Source: Bacteroidales bacterium UBA1715
GTDB lineage: Bacteria; Bacteroidota; Bacteroidia; Bacteroidales; UBA1715
Assembly (NCBI GenBank): GCA_002317135.1
Contig: DCIX01000004.1
Coordinates: 1-64,000 of the forward strand
DNA length: 64,000 bases
Reading direction: 5' to 3'
Under the pieces are notes generated by a model. That model was not told the origin of the DNA. It saw nothing but the letters and a program-made list of their open reading frames with translations, and made no database searches. The position numbers were made by a program, and so were the translations under genes. How positions within the stretch are numbered: position 1 is the stretch's first letter; the number at the start of each line of letters is the position of its first letter. Below, piece by piece: positions 8,999-16,018 of this stretch.

Positions 8999-9949
8999 AT
9001 GAATATTGAGAAAAAGTTTGAGCAGTTACGCAAGTTAATAGGTAATACGCCACTGATTAAAATAAATTATCGTTTTAGAGGCGAAGATAAGTATGCATAT
9101 ATAAAAGCAGAATGGTATAATCTTTCTGGTTCTATAAAAGATAGAGTTGCATATTATATTCTAAAAAATGCTTACGAAACAGGCTTAATAAATGAGAAAA
9201 CTCCAATTTGTGAGGTAACGAGCGGAAATATGGGTATTTCGTTTGCGGCAATATCTCGTTTATTGGGAAATCCAATAACTATTTGTATTCCTAAATTTAT
9301 GTCGAAAGAACGCTTTAAATTGTTGAAATTATATGGCGCTCATTTGGAATTGACAGAAGATTTTGATTCAGCATTTGCTAAAGCAGAGGAATATAAAGAA
9401 CAAGGTTATTTCTTAACTCATCAGTTTGAAAATGAGTATAATATGATTGCTCATTATGAAACTACTGCACCTGAGATTGCAGAAAAGATTTCTGAATTTC
9501 CTTGTTTTATAGCAGGTGTAGGAACGGCGGGAACATTGCACGGTTGCGGAAAGTATTTTAAAGAAAAACATAACGCAAAAATGTTTGCTTTGGAACCATT
9601 GCAATCTTCTATTTTGACATTAGGAAAATCGTTAGGTCCACATAAAATTCAAGGTTTATCGGACGAGATAATTCCTGCATTGTATCCAGGAAATATGGTA
9701 GACGATATCATTCGTGTGGACGAAAATGATGCAATTGGAATGGCACAACGCCTATGTAAAGAACTTTCGTTGGGTGTAGGTATTTCCGGTGGAGCGAACT
9801 TTTTGGGATGTGTGCTTTCTGGCTATAATGGAGCAATTTCAGTCTTTGCAGACGATAATAAGAAATATCTATCAACAGCATTAGCTGATGATTCTATTCA
9901 TTCTCAATTAGTTGACGAGATTGAATTGTTAGGATTTGAGGTGTTGTAA
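8999..9949 (+). CDS. Cysteine synthase family PLP-dependent enzyme
   Basis: A 316-residue fold-type II PLP enzyme related to CysK/CysM. Near the N-terminus it has IGNTPLI, then the Schiff-base lysine in LSGSIKDR (about residues 42-49; the usual motif is PGGSVKDR). The asparagine loop is TSGNMGISFA (usually TSGNTGI), followed by the phosphate-binding GVGTAGTLHG (usually GTGGT) and a late GISGGANFLG. The catalytic lysine is present, so it is likely active, but the changed glycine/threonine loop positions may mean a substrate other than O-acetylserine with sulfide. It lies 15 bases after hisA, so the two are probably co-transcribed. The exact reaction is uncertain. Confidence 0.8.
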   Translation: MNIEKKFEQLRKLIGNTPLIKINYRFRGEDKYAYIKAEWYNLSGSIKDRVAYYILKNAYETGLINEKTPICEVTSGNMGISFAAISRLLGNPITICIPKFMSKERFKLLKLYGAHLELTEDFDSAFAKAEEYKEQGYFLTHQFENEYNMIAHYETTAPEIAEKISEFPCFIAGVGTAGTLHGCGKYFKEKHNAKMFALEPLQSSILTLGKSLGPHKIQGLSDEIIPALYPGNMVDDIIRVDENDAIGMAQRLCKELSLGVGISGGANFLGCVLSGYNGAISVFADDNKKYLSTALADDSIHSQLVDEIELLGFEVL

Positions 9950-9987
9950 TGATGTATTTAACTAACAATTATTTTCAAACTTACCAA

Positions 9988-10004
9988 TAATCATAGCGTT
10001 TGCT
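9988..10004 (+). repeat. 17-bp direct repeat, copy 1 (before yhcG)
   Basis: The sequence taatcatagcgtttgct occurs here and again, identically, at 11096-11112. Both copies are preceded by a shared aactaaca (9960-9967 and 11082-11089). This copy ends 4 bases before the ATG of the yhcG-like gene. The core tagcgtttg resembles a Bacteroidota -7 box with one extra base, so it may be a duplicated promoter or a recombination scar. Confidence 0.8.
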
Positions 10005-10008
10005 TATT

Positions 10009-11076
10009 ATGGCCAAAGAAATTAGCGTAGAAAAATCGCAAGAAAATGCACTGTTTTCAGATGTGTGTGGCATTATTGACAAGAGTCGCACACGTGTGGC
10101 GGTCTATGTCAATTCGGAAATATGCCTCACCAAATGGTACGTTGGCAAACGCATTAAGGAAGATGTACTTTACAACCAACGTGCTGAATATGGCAAGCAG
10201 GTTGTGAAGAATTTGGCTGCACGGTTGACGGAAATTTATGGCTCTGGATGGAGTGATAGAAGTTTGTTACATTGTATACGCGCCGCGTATACTTTTACTG
10301 AGGATGAAATTGTATACGCAGTGCGTACACAATTCAGTTGGACACATATTCGTTCCTTAATGTTTATTGATGATCCATTAAAACGCCAGTTTTATATGGA
10401 GATGTGCCGTGTGGAACATTGGGATACTCGTACTCTTGATGCTAAGATTGATTCGCAGCTTTTTGAACGTACTGCAATAAGTAGGAAGCCAGAGGAGGTG
10501 ATAAAAAAAGAGTTGTCGGAGTTGAAAGAGACAAATATATTGAATCCAGATTTTGTTTTCCGCAGTAGTTATTTTCTTGATATGTTGGGATTGCCTGACG
10601 TGTTTTCAGAAAAAGATTTGGAGTCTGCTATTGTTTCGCAGATGCAAGATTTCATCTGTGAGATGGGAACAGATTTTGCGTTTCTTGGAAGACAAAAGAG
10701 AATAACAGTGGATGCTGTGGATTATTATATTGACCTTCTTTTTTATCACAGATCATTGCACCGTTTGGTTGCAATAGACTTGAAATTAGGAAAGTTCAAA
10801 CCGGAATATGAAGGTCAAATGCGTCTTTATTTGCGTTACTTGGATAAAAATGACAGAAAAGATGGCGAGGAATCTCCCATTGGATTAATTTTGTGCAGTG
10901 AAGGAAATACAGAGCATATAGAATATCTTATGTTGGATGAAAATAGTCCAATTAAGGTGGCTCAATACTATACGCAACTTCCTGACAAACAGTTGCTTGC
11001 CGAAAAGTTGCAACGTGCTATTGCGATAGCGAAAGAACATATTGTTGAACAAAAAATTAACAAAAACCAGAAATAA
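10009..11076 (+). CDS. YhcG/DUF1016-family PD-(D/E)XK nuclease
   Basis: A 355-residue protein with two domains: a DUF1016 N-terminal winged-helix-like region (about 15-160, with VYVNSEICLTKWYVGKRI and SWTHIRSLM) and a C-terminal PD-(D/E)XK nuclease-like domain (about 190-340). The latter shows FVFRSSYFLDMLGL, then DYYIDLLFYHR followed by LVAIDLKLGKF, the D...DXK core, and YEGQMRLYLRYLD. These proteins are common beside restriction-modification and other defence genes; a nuclease role in genome defence is likely, but the substrate is not established. I preferred the ATG at 10009 over the TTG at 10000. A 17-bp repeat lies immediately upstream, and the type IIB restriction locus follows after a structured leader. 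Confidence 0.85.
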   Translation: MAKEISVEKSQENALFSDVCGIIDKSRTRVAVYVNSEICLTKWYVGKRIKEDVLYNQRAEYGKQVVKNLAARLTEIYGSGWSDRSLLHCIRAAYTFTEDEIVYAVRTQFSWTHIRSLMFIDDPLKRQFYMEMCRVEHWDTRTLDAKIDSQLFERTAISRKPEEVIKKELSELKETNILNPDFVFRSSYFLDMLGLPDVFSEKDLESAIVSQMQDFICEMGTDFAFLGRQKRITVDAVDYYIDLLFYHRSLHRLVAIDLKLGKFKPEYEGQMRLYLRYLDKNDRKDGEESPIGLILCSEGNTEHIEYLMLDENSPIKVAQYYTQLPDKQLLAEKLQRAIAIAKEHIVEQKINKNQK

Positions 11077-11095
11077 TTTTAAACTAACATATTAT

Positions 11096-11112
11096 TAATC
11101 ATAGCGTTTGCT
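11096..11112 (+). repeat. 17-bp direct repeat, copy 2 (before the restriction locus)
   Basis: Identical to the copy at 9988-10004. It directly precedes the structured leader of the restriction-modification gene. If the tagcgtttg core is a promoter -7 element, transcription would start near 11118, just before the first stem at 11134. Confidence 0.8.
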
Positions 11113-11117
11113 ATTTG

Positions 11118-11312
11118 TTCCATCGAACTGAAACGTAGGAAATTTCAAAACTGATGAAGGAATAAAGACAAAAGTGCAAACGTCCGTTATAGGCGGGCGT
11201 CTCTTGTCATTCCTTCTGGTTTCCTACGACCACAGTTCGGGCAGGTTTCGCCCGTTCTTTATGTCGTAGGTTGTAAGAAGGACATTGGCAATTCGCTTAA
11301 TAGCAAGTTGCC
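11118..11312 (+). promoter_or_regulatory. Highly structured non-coding leader of the restriction-modification gene
   Basis: No ORF of useful length occurs here, but stems are dense. A nested rod runs 11134-11228: stem A 11134-11142 with 11220-11228 (9 bp), stem B 11156-11163 with 11209-11216 (8 bp), stem C 11167-11171 with 11204-11208, and stem D 11180-11186 with 11194-11200 (one G-U pair). The 3' strand of stem A is reused in stem F, 11223-11230 with 11263-11270 (8 bp), which encloses hairpin E (11238-11242 with 11250-11254). A and F cannot form together. A last hairpin, 11287-11312 (11 positions, one mismatch, 4-base loop), ends directly at the ATG. The start is set from the presumed promoter. 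It could be a cis-acting switch or a trans-acting RNA; it matches no family I know. Confidence 0.6.
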
Positions 11313-13364
11313 ATGGCGAAAAGTATTGAAGAAAAAGTCGAGGATATTGCAAAAAAACAACTCGACAAATTTGGTGTGAAGTATCACATAAAGACGGACA
11401 ACATAAACAGCGAGATTGACAATGCTCTGCAAAGCGCAAAGTCAAAGTCGGGAAATGATGGAGGTAACTATCCCGACATCAAATGTCTGATTCAGTTACC
11501 ACAAAGTCAGAAGTTTGTTCCTGTAATGATAGAGGTTAAAGGAACAAAGGGAGATTTCGCAAAAATCGAGGATGGAGAGGTCGCCAATTATGACGATAAC
11601 GGCAAGCCTCTTTATAAACACATTAAGAAGTACGCTGTGAATGGAGCCGTGCATTATTCGGAAGCCATAGCAAAAATCTCTAAATCTTATAGCGAGGTTA
11701 TTGCTATTGGATTTAATGCTTATGAATCGGGTAGTACGATAAACACAGAAATGGGTGTTTATTTTGTGAGCAAAGCAAATATGTATTGCCCCAAAAAGAT
11801 TGATGACTACACCGACTTTTCTTTTCTAAAATCAGAAAATCTTTCAGCTCTTGAAACTAAACTTAAAAACATTCTCCTTTCAGAAGATGAGAAAGAACGT
11901 CAGACTCGTGAGTTAGAAGATCGTATCGAGAATACCCTCCAAGAACTTAATCAAGATATGCGCGATAAAATGCGTGTATCAGAGCCTAAAGACCGCCTAA
12001 AACTTGTTTGTGCATTAATTATGGCTGCTCTTGGTGTGGAAGGTAAAGTTCCTCCTCTTGAGATTGAAGATTTGAAAGGTCTGCAGACTGAGGAAGACCA
12101 TGACGGAGCAATTATTTTGAGAAAGATTAAAGTGTTCTTGAATGAGAAGCATATCCCACAAGAAAAGCTCGACAATATATATTCGCTCTACAAAGGAATA
12201 CTGAATGATACACTTTATTATAAGTCTAATAATGGTGAAAGTACCATAAAGACTGCCTTTATTTATGTTAAAGAAGAAATCATGCCAATCTTCACCATGG
12301 GCGAGGAAGTGCATATTGATTTCACAGGAAAACTACTCAATGTGTTGACAGGCTGGATTACTGAACGAGCAAGCGATGATGAAAAGAATGATGTTGTGCT
12401 TACTCCTCGATATGTTACCGAATTGATGGCGAGACTTTGTAAGGTAAACAAAGATAGTTATGTTTGGGACTGGGCGACTGGTAGTGCAGGTTTTCTTGTC
12501 TCGGCCATGAAGTTGATGATTGACGATGCCAACAAAACAATCCAAAGCGAAGATGAGCGAAAAGCAAAGATTGCAAAGATAAAAGTGGATCAACTACTTG
12601 GTATAGAGCTTAGACAAGATATTTATGTGCTTGCTGTGCTTAATATGATACTAATGAAGGACGGTTCTAGTCATATCCTTAACAAGGATTCATTAAAGGA
12701 GTACGAAGGAAAATATGAGCAGGGAAAAAATAAAGATGATGAGTTCCCTGCCGATGTGTTCCTGTTAAATCCTCCCTATTCAGCGGAAGGTAAAGGTTTT
12801 GTCTTTGTAGAAAAGGCTTTGAATCGAATGAACAAAGGTCGTGCGGCAGTGATTATTCAAGAAAATGCGGGAGGTGGAAAAGGCGATGGCTTTACTAAAA
12901 ACATTCTGAAGCATAGCACTTTGTTGGCTTCCATTCGTATGCCGATAGATTTGTTTATAGGCAAATCAAGTGTGCAGACTGCCATTTATTTGTTCGAGGT
13001 AGGAACTCCGCACGATGCAGGCAATTTTGTTACCTTTGTCGATTTTAGTAATGATGGCTACGCCCGACAGAACCGCAAGAAATCTAACTCTAAAGTGAAT
13101 TTGAAAGATGTGGATCATGTAAAGGAACGCTATGCAGAGTTGGTGGATATTGTACTTAATCGTAAGACAAAGACGAGTTATTATACCGAAGCGAACGGAC
13201 TTGTGGTGAAAGACTCCATTTCGCTCGAAGGCAACGACTGGACATTTAACCAGCATCGCAAGATTGATACAATGCCAACCGAGGCAGATTTCCGTAAGAC
13301 TGTTTCAGACTATTTGAGTTGGAAACTCTCAACTATCATTAAGGAGGACGCTGCAAATTTTTAG
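11313..13364 (+). CDS. BcgI-like type IIB restriction-modification enzyme, fused nuclease-methyltransferase (A) subunit
   Basis: A 683-residue fusion. The N-terminal ~170 residues form a PD-(D/E)XK nuclease: Pro54-Asp55 in NYPDIKCLI and Glu74-x-Lys76 in MIEVKGT. A helical HsdM-like linker (about 185-330) follows, then an N6-adenine methyltransferase with SAM motif I DWATGSAGFL (about 384-393) and catalytic NPPY (about residues 486-489). This architecture plus a separate specificity protein in the next gene matches BcgI-type (type IIB) enzymes, which methylate a bipartite adenine-containing site and cut on both sides of it. A separate HsdR motor subunit, needed for type I systems, is absent. 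The start is the ATG immediately after the hairpin at 11287-11312; no Shine-Dalgarno is visible. Assignment by domain logic is strong; the recognition site cannot be predicted. Confidence 0.87.
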   Translation: MAKSIEEKVEDIAKKQLDKFGVKYHIKTDNINSEIDNALQSAKSKSGNDGGNYPDIKCLIQLPQSQKFVPVMIEVKGTKGDFAKIEDGEVANYDDNGKPLYKHIKKYAVNGAVHYSEAIAKISKSYSEVIAIGFNAYESGSTINTEMGVYFVSKANMYCPKKIDDYTDFSFLKSENLSALETKLKNILLSEDEKERQTRELEDRIENTLQELNQDMRDKMRVSEPKDRLKLVCALIMAALGVEGKVPPLEIEDLKGLQTEEDHDGAIILRKIKVFLNEKHIPQEKLDNIYSLYKGILNDTLYYKSNNGESTIKTAFIYVKEEIMPIFTMGEEVHIDFTGKLLNVLTGWITERASDDEKNDVVLTPRYVTELMARLCKVNKDSYVWDWATGSAGFLVSAMKLMIDDANKTIQSEDERKAKIAKIKVDQLLGIELRQDIYVLAVLNMILMKDGSSHILNKDSLKEYEGKYEQGKNKDDEFPADVFLLNPPYSAEGKGFVFVEKALNRMNKGRAAVIIQENAGGGKGDGFTKNILKHSTLLASIRMPIDLFIGKSSVQTAIYLFEVGTPHDAGNFVTFVDFSNDGYARQNRKKSNSKVNLKDVDHVKERYAELVDIVLNRKTKTSYYTEANGLVVKDSISLEGNDWTFNQHRKIDTMPTEADFRKTVSDYLSWKLSTIIKEDAANF

Positions 13365-13375
13365 TAAGCCCTCGT

Positions 13376-14581
13376 TTGACAAAACTCAAAGAGGATTTTG
13401 AGGCAAGCGGGGGAGTTTGGAAAGAGTGGAGAATTGGGGATTTGTTTATATTGAAATCTAATCCTCAATTAGACAAAGATAATTTTGTCTTTTCTGAGAA
13501 TGCCAAGTATCCTTATTTTACAAGAACAGTTTTTAACAATGGAATATTTGGTAATGTAGAATTCTTTGATAATGAACATTTAATAAAAGGAAATAGCATC
13601 GCTGTCGGAATGATGGGAATGCAGTTCTTTTATATGTGTTATGATTTTTACGCAGGACAATTTACAAAAACTGCATATCCAAGATTTTCAGAATTTAATG
13701 AAAATATAGCTTTGTATTTTATATCGTTGTTAAATAGATTTCAAAAGAAGTACTTAGGAGTCTTAGTTAGAAATTTTGAGGATGCTTTTTATAATACATA
13801 TGTAACCCTTCCAACATTAAAAAACGAGCCATCTTATTCTTACATGGAACAATACATCACTCTTTTAGAAGAAGAAAAAATGCTTCAAGTGGAAAAGTTC
13901 CTAAAAGATTCTGGCTTGAACGATACCATACTTACCGCAGAAGAAACTTCCGCATTGGAAAAGTTTAGAAATGGAGAGGTGAAGTTTGAAGAGAGGAAGA
14001 TTGGTGAGTTGTTTGAAAAAATAAAGGTGAAGAGATTAAAATATAAAGTAAAAGATTTGGAAGGTAAGTTTGATGGAGAGTTCTGTTTGCCTGCATTAAC
14101 TGCTGGAATAGAAAATCAAGGTCTTTCATGCTTTGTGCCTCGAGAAAATGCAACTATTTTAAAGAATGTAATAAGTGTATCTGCAAATGGTGCAAATACA
14201 GGCGTTATGTTTTATCAACCGAATGAATTTACAGTTTTACAAGATAGTTATGCAATTAAGTATATAAAAAAACAAAATACTTCAAAAAATGAGTATTTGT
14301 TTTTTGTTTCTATTTTGCAAAAAACGATTAGAGGTAATTATACTTGGTCTGAAAAAGCAGGTTGGGAAAGAATAAAAATAGAGTATGTGTCTGTTCCAAT
14401 AATAGATACCAACGAAATCGACTACACCTTCATGCAACACTTTATATCGGCTTTGGAGAAATTGGTGATGAGAGGTGTGGTAAAGTATAAGGACGAGATG
14501 TTGAATGCTTATGACAAAGCATTAGATTTTGCTGTGGCAGCTGAGCAAATGTTAAATTATGGACAAAAATCAGAATTTTGA
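13376..14581 (+). CDS. Restriction-modification specificity subunit (BcgI-B / HsdS-like)
   Basis: A 401-residue DNA-recognition subunit with two target-recognition domains in tandem. The first begins WKEWRIGDLFILKSNPQL; the second begins about residue 200 with FEERKIGELFEKIKVKR. Each is followed by a helical spacer (YMEQYITLLEEEKMLQVEKF and FMQHFISALEKLV), as in HsdS and BcgI-B proteins. The first available start is TTG at 13376, 11 bases after the stop of the A subunit; the frame is closed by a stop at 13340 and no ATG lies between. An AAGGAGG sequence at 13341-13347 is too far away to be the normal ribosome site for it. Coupled translation with the preceding gene is likely. Confidence 0.85.
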   Translation: MTKLKEDFEASGGVWKEWRIGDLFILKSNPQLDKDNFVFSENAKYPYFTRTVFNNGIFGNVEFFDNEHLIKGNSIAVGMMGMQFFYMCYDFYAGQFTKTAYPRFSEFNENIALYFISLLNRFQKKYLGVLVRNFEDAFYNTYVTLPTLKNEPSYSYMEQYITLLEEEKMLQVEKFLKDSGLNDTILTAEETSALEKFRNGEVKFEERKIGELFEKIKVKRLKYKVKDLEGKFDGEFCLPALTAGIENQGLSCFVPRENATILKNVISVSANGANTGVMFYQPNEFTVLQDSYAIKYIKKQNTSKNEYLFFVSILQKTIRGNYTWSEKAGWERIKIEYVSVPIIDTNEIDYTFMQHFISALEKLVMRGVVKYKDEMLNAYDKALDFAVAAEQMLNYGQKSEF

Positions 14582-14614
14582 TTCTCCTTTTTGCTCTATC
14601 TGTTTTAAATCTTT

Positions 14615-14655
14615 CTACTGAAAACTTTTGTTATTTTTGTGAAAAGTTTTCAATA
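14615..14655 (+). repeat. Palindromic repeat, copy 1
   Basis: Imperfect copy of the palindrome that flanks the ATPase gene: an 11-bp perfect core stem (14619-14629 with 14642-14652), then one mismatch and two further pairs. The loop contains TATTTTTG (14632-14639), which fits the Bacteroidota -7 element TAnnTTTG. Confidence 0.8.
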
Positions 14656-14697
14656 CTACTGAAAACTTTTGTTATTTTTGTGAAAAGTTTTCAGTAG
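14656..14697 (+). repeat. Palindromic repeat, copy 2, overlapping the likely ATPase promoter
   Basis: A 15-bp perfect inverted repeat (14656-14670 with 14683-14697) with a 12-base loop. The loop holds TATTTTTG (14673-14680), a good -7 element, and the ATG of the ATPase gene follows 2 bases after the right arm. It is in tandem with copy 1, and copy 3 lies after the gene. Confidence 0.88.
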
Positions 14698-14699
14698 AA

Positions 14700-15878
14700 A
14701 TGATTCAACGTGAACATTATGTAGCAAAAGTTCGTCCGTTTTACGAATCGGATTTGATTAAAATAATAACAGGTATTCGCCGTTGTGGTAAGTCTGTGAT
14801 TTTTAATCAAATAATGGATGAAATCAAAAAAGAAACCGATAATGTTATTTATCTGAATTTTGAAGATATGCGCACTTCTATGACAATTCAAAATTCCATT
14901 GATTTGTTTAATTATGTGGATTCGCATCGAAAGCAAGGTAAGTGTTATTTGTTTTTTGATGAAATACAGACGTTGCAAGGCTGGCACGATGTCTGCAAAA
15001 CATTACGGTTGCAGAATAATTCAGTATTTATTACAGGATCAAACTCCAAACTATTATCTGGTGAATTTGTAAAGGAATTGAGTGGACGTTATGTCTCCAT
15101 ACGTATTCGTCCGTTTGTGTACAAAGAAATTTACGAATATTGTCAGCAACTTGGTAAGGTTTCAAGTATTAGTGATTATTTGGTATGGGGCGGCTTCCCA
15201 AAACGTTTTGAGTTTGAAACTCTTGATGCACAATTACAATATTTGAGCGATTTAGATAATACAATTGTAACGAATGACATTATAAGTCGATACAAAATTC
15301 GAAAAACCGATTTATTTCGTCACCTTGTTAATTTTGTGCTGCAATCAAATGCTCGCATTTTTTCGGCAAAATCTATCCACGACTACATAAAAAATGTTCA
15401 TTCAAATTGTTCTATTAATACAATTATGAGTTATTTGTCGTATTTGGAGGAAGCATTTATAATTGAAAGTATCGGGCAGTATTCTACCAAAACAAAACAG
15501 GAACTTGCATTTTATAAAAAGCTCTATAATGCAGATGTAGCGTTTAATAGTTTACGGTGTAATTCTAACCGATACGATATAACTCATAACTTGGAAAATA
15601 TAGTGTATAACGAATTGTTATATCGTGATTATAGTTTACAAGTCTATAATAGTGACAAGGAAATAGATTTTATGGCCCAAAAGGATAACAAAACTTATTT
15701 CATACAAGTTGCATATAGTGTTGCTGATGAAAAAGCGTATAATCGTGAGTTTTCTGCTTTTGAAAAAATCAGTAATTGTCATCAAAAAATATTGATAACT
15801 AATGATGACATAGATTATTCAACAAGTATAGTACGACATATTTCTTTGCCGGAATTCTTAAAAATGGATGAATTATGA
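14700..15878 (+). CDS. AAA ATPase with C-terminal DUF4143 domain
   Basis: A 392-residue P-loop ATPase. Walker A is GIRRCGKS (about residues 25-32), Walker B is YLFFDEIQ (about 84-91), and a sensor-like FITGSNSKLL follows with LSGRYVSIRIRPF. The C-terminal half (about 200-390) is the DUF4143 region, whose late part (EIDFMAQKDNKTYFIQVAYS) has the E/D...D...Q pattern of a degenerate PD-(D/E)XK fold. These ATPases are frequent, often multi-copy genes in Bacteroidota and other anaerobes, sometimes beside toxin-antitoxin or defence genes; their task is not settled. The gene is bracketed by near-identical palindromes (14615-14697 and 15881-15924), the third starting 2 bases after the stop, so gene and repeats look like one cassette. 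Confidence 0.82.
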   Translation: MIQREHYVAKVRPFYESDLIKIITGIRRCGKSVIFNQIMDEIKKETDNVIYLNFEDMRTSMTIQNSIDLFNYVDSHRKQGKCYLFFDEIQTLQGWHDVCKTLRLQNNSVFITGSNSKLLSGEFVKELSGRYVSIRIRPFVYKEIYEYCQQLGKVSSISDYLVWGGFPKRFEFETLDAQLQYLSDLDNTIVTNDIISRYKIRKTDLFRHLVNFVLQSNARIFSAKSIHDYIKNVHSNCSINTIMSYLSYLEEAFIIESIGQYSTKTKQELAFYKKLYNADVAFNSLRCNSNRYDITHNLENIVYNELLYRDYSLQVYNSDKEIDFMAQKDNKTYFIQVAYSVADEKAYNREFSAFEKISNCHQKILITNDDIDYSTSIVRHISLPEFLKMDEL

Positions 15879-15880
15879 AT

Positions 15881-15924
15881 CCTACTGAAAACTTTTGTTG
15901 TTTTCGTGAAAAGTTTTCAGTAGG
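15881..15924 (+). repeat. Palindromic repeat, copy 3, after the ATPase gene
   Basis: A 16-bp perfect inverted repeat (15881-15896 with 15909-15924). Its arms match copy 2 over the shared 15 bp and extend it by one; the loop (gttgttttcgtg) differs and no longer contains a TAnnTTTG box. It begins 2 bases after the ATPase stop. Confidence 0.88.
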
Positions 15925-15962
15925 CAAGAATTAAAAAACAATTTTGACCTACATGTATTAAC

Positions 15963-15992
15963 AAAAAAAGCAGTCGAAAGACTGCTTTTTTG
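15963..15992. terminator. Bidirectional terminator at right edge of the accessory island
   Basis: A 7-bp stem (15969-15975 with 15980-15986) with a GAAA loop, an A-run before it and a T-run after it. It lies between the plus-strand ATPase cassette and the minus-strand DUF3127 gene. Confidence 0.85.
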
Positions 15993-16018
15993 TTATCATC
16001 CTAAATAAGATTTTTTGT

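Noticed and set aside
11224..11445. Minus-strand ORF of 73 codons over the restriction leader
   Set aside because: It overlaps the hairpins and the coding start of the restriction gene; no signal, motif or start context supports it.
13341..13347. AAGGAGG as ribosome site for the specificity subunit
   Set aside because: It lies inside the preceding coding sequence and about 28 bases before the first available start codon, too far to be its ribosome site; it may be coincidental.
14615..15924. CRISPR-like repeats around the ATPase
   Set aside because: Only three copies, self-palindromic, with no regular spacers and no cas genes; they flank one gene instead of forming an array.
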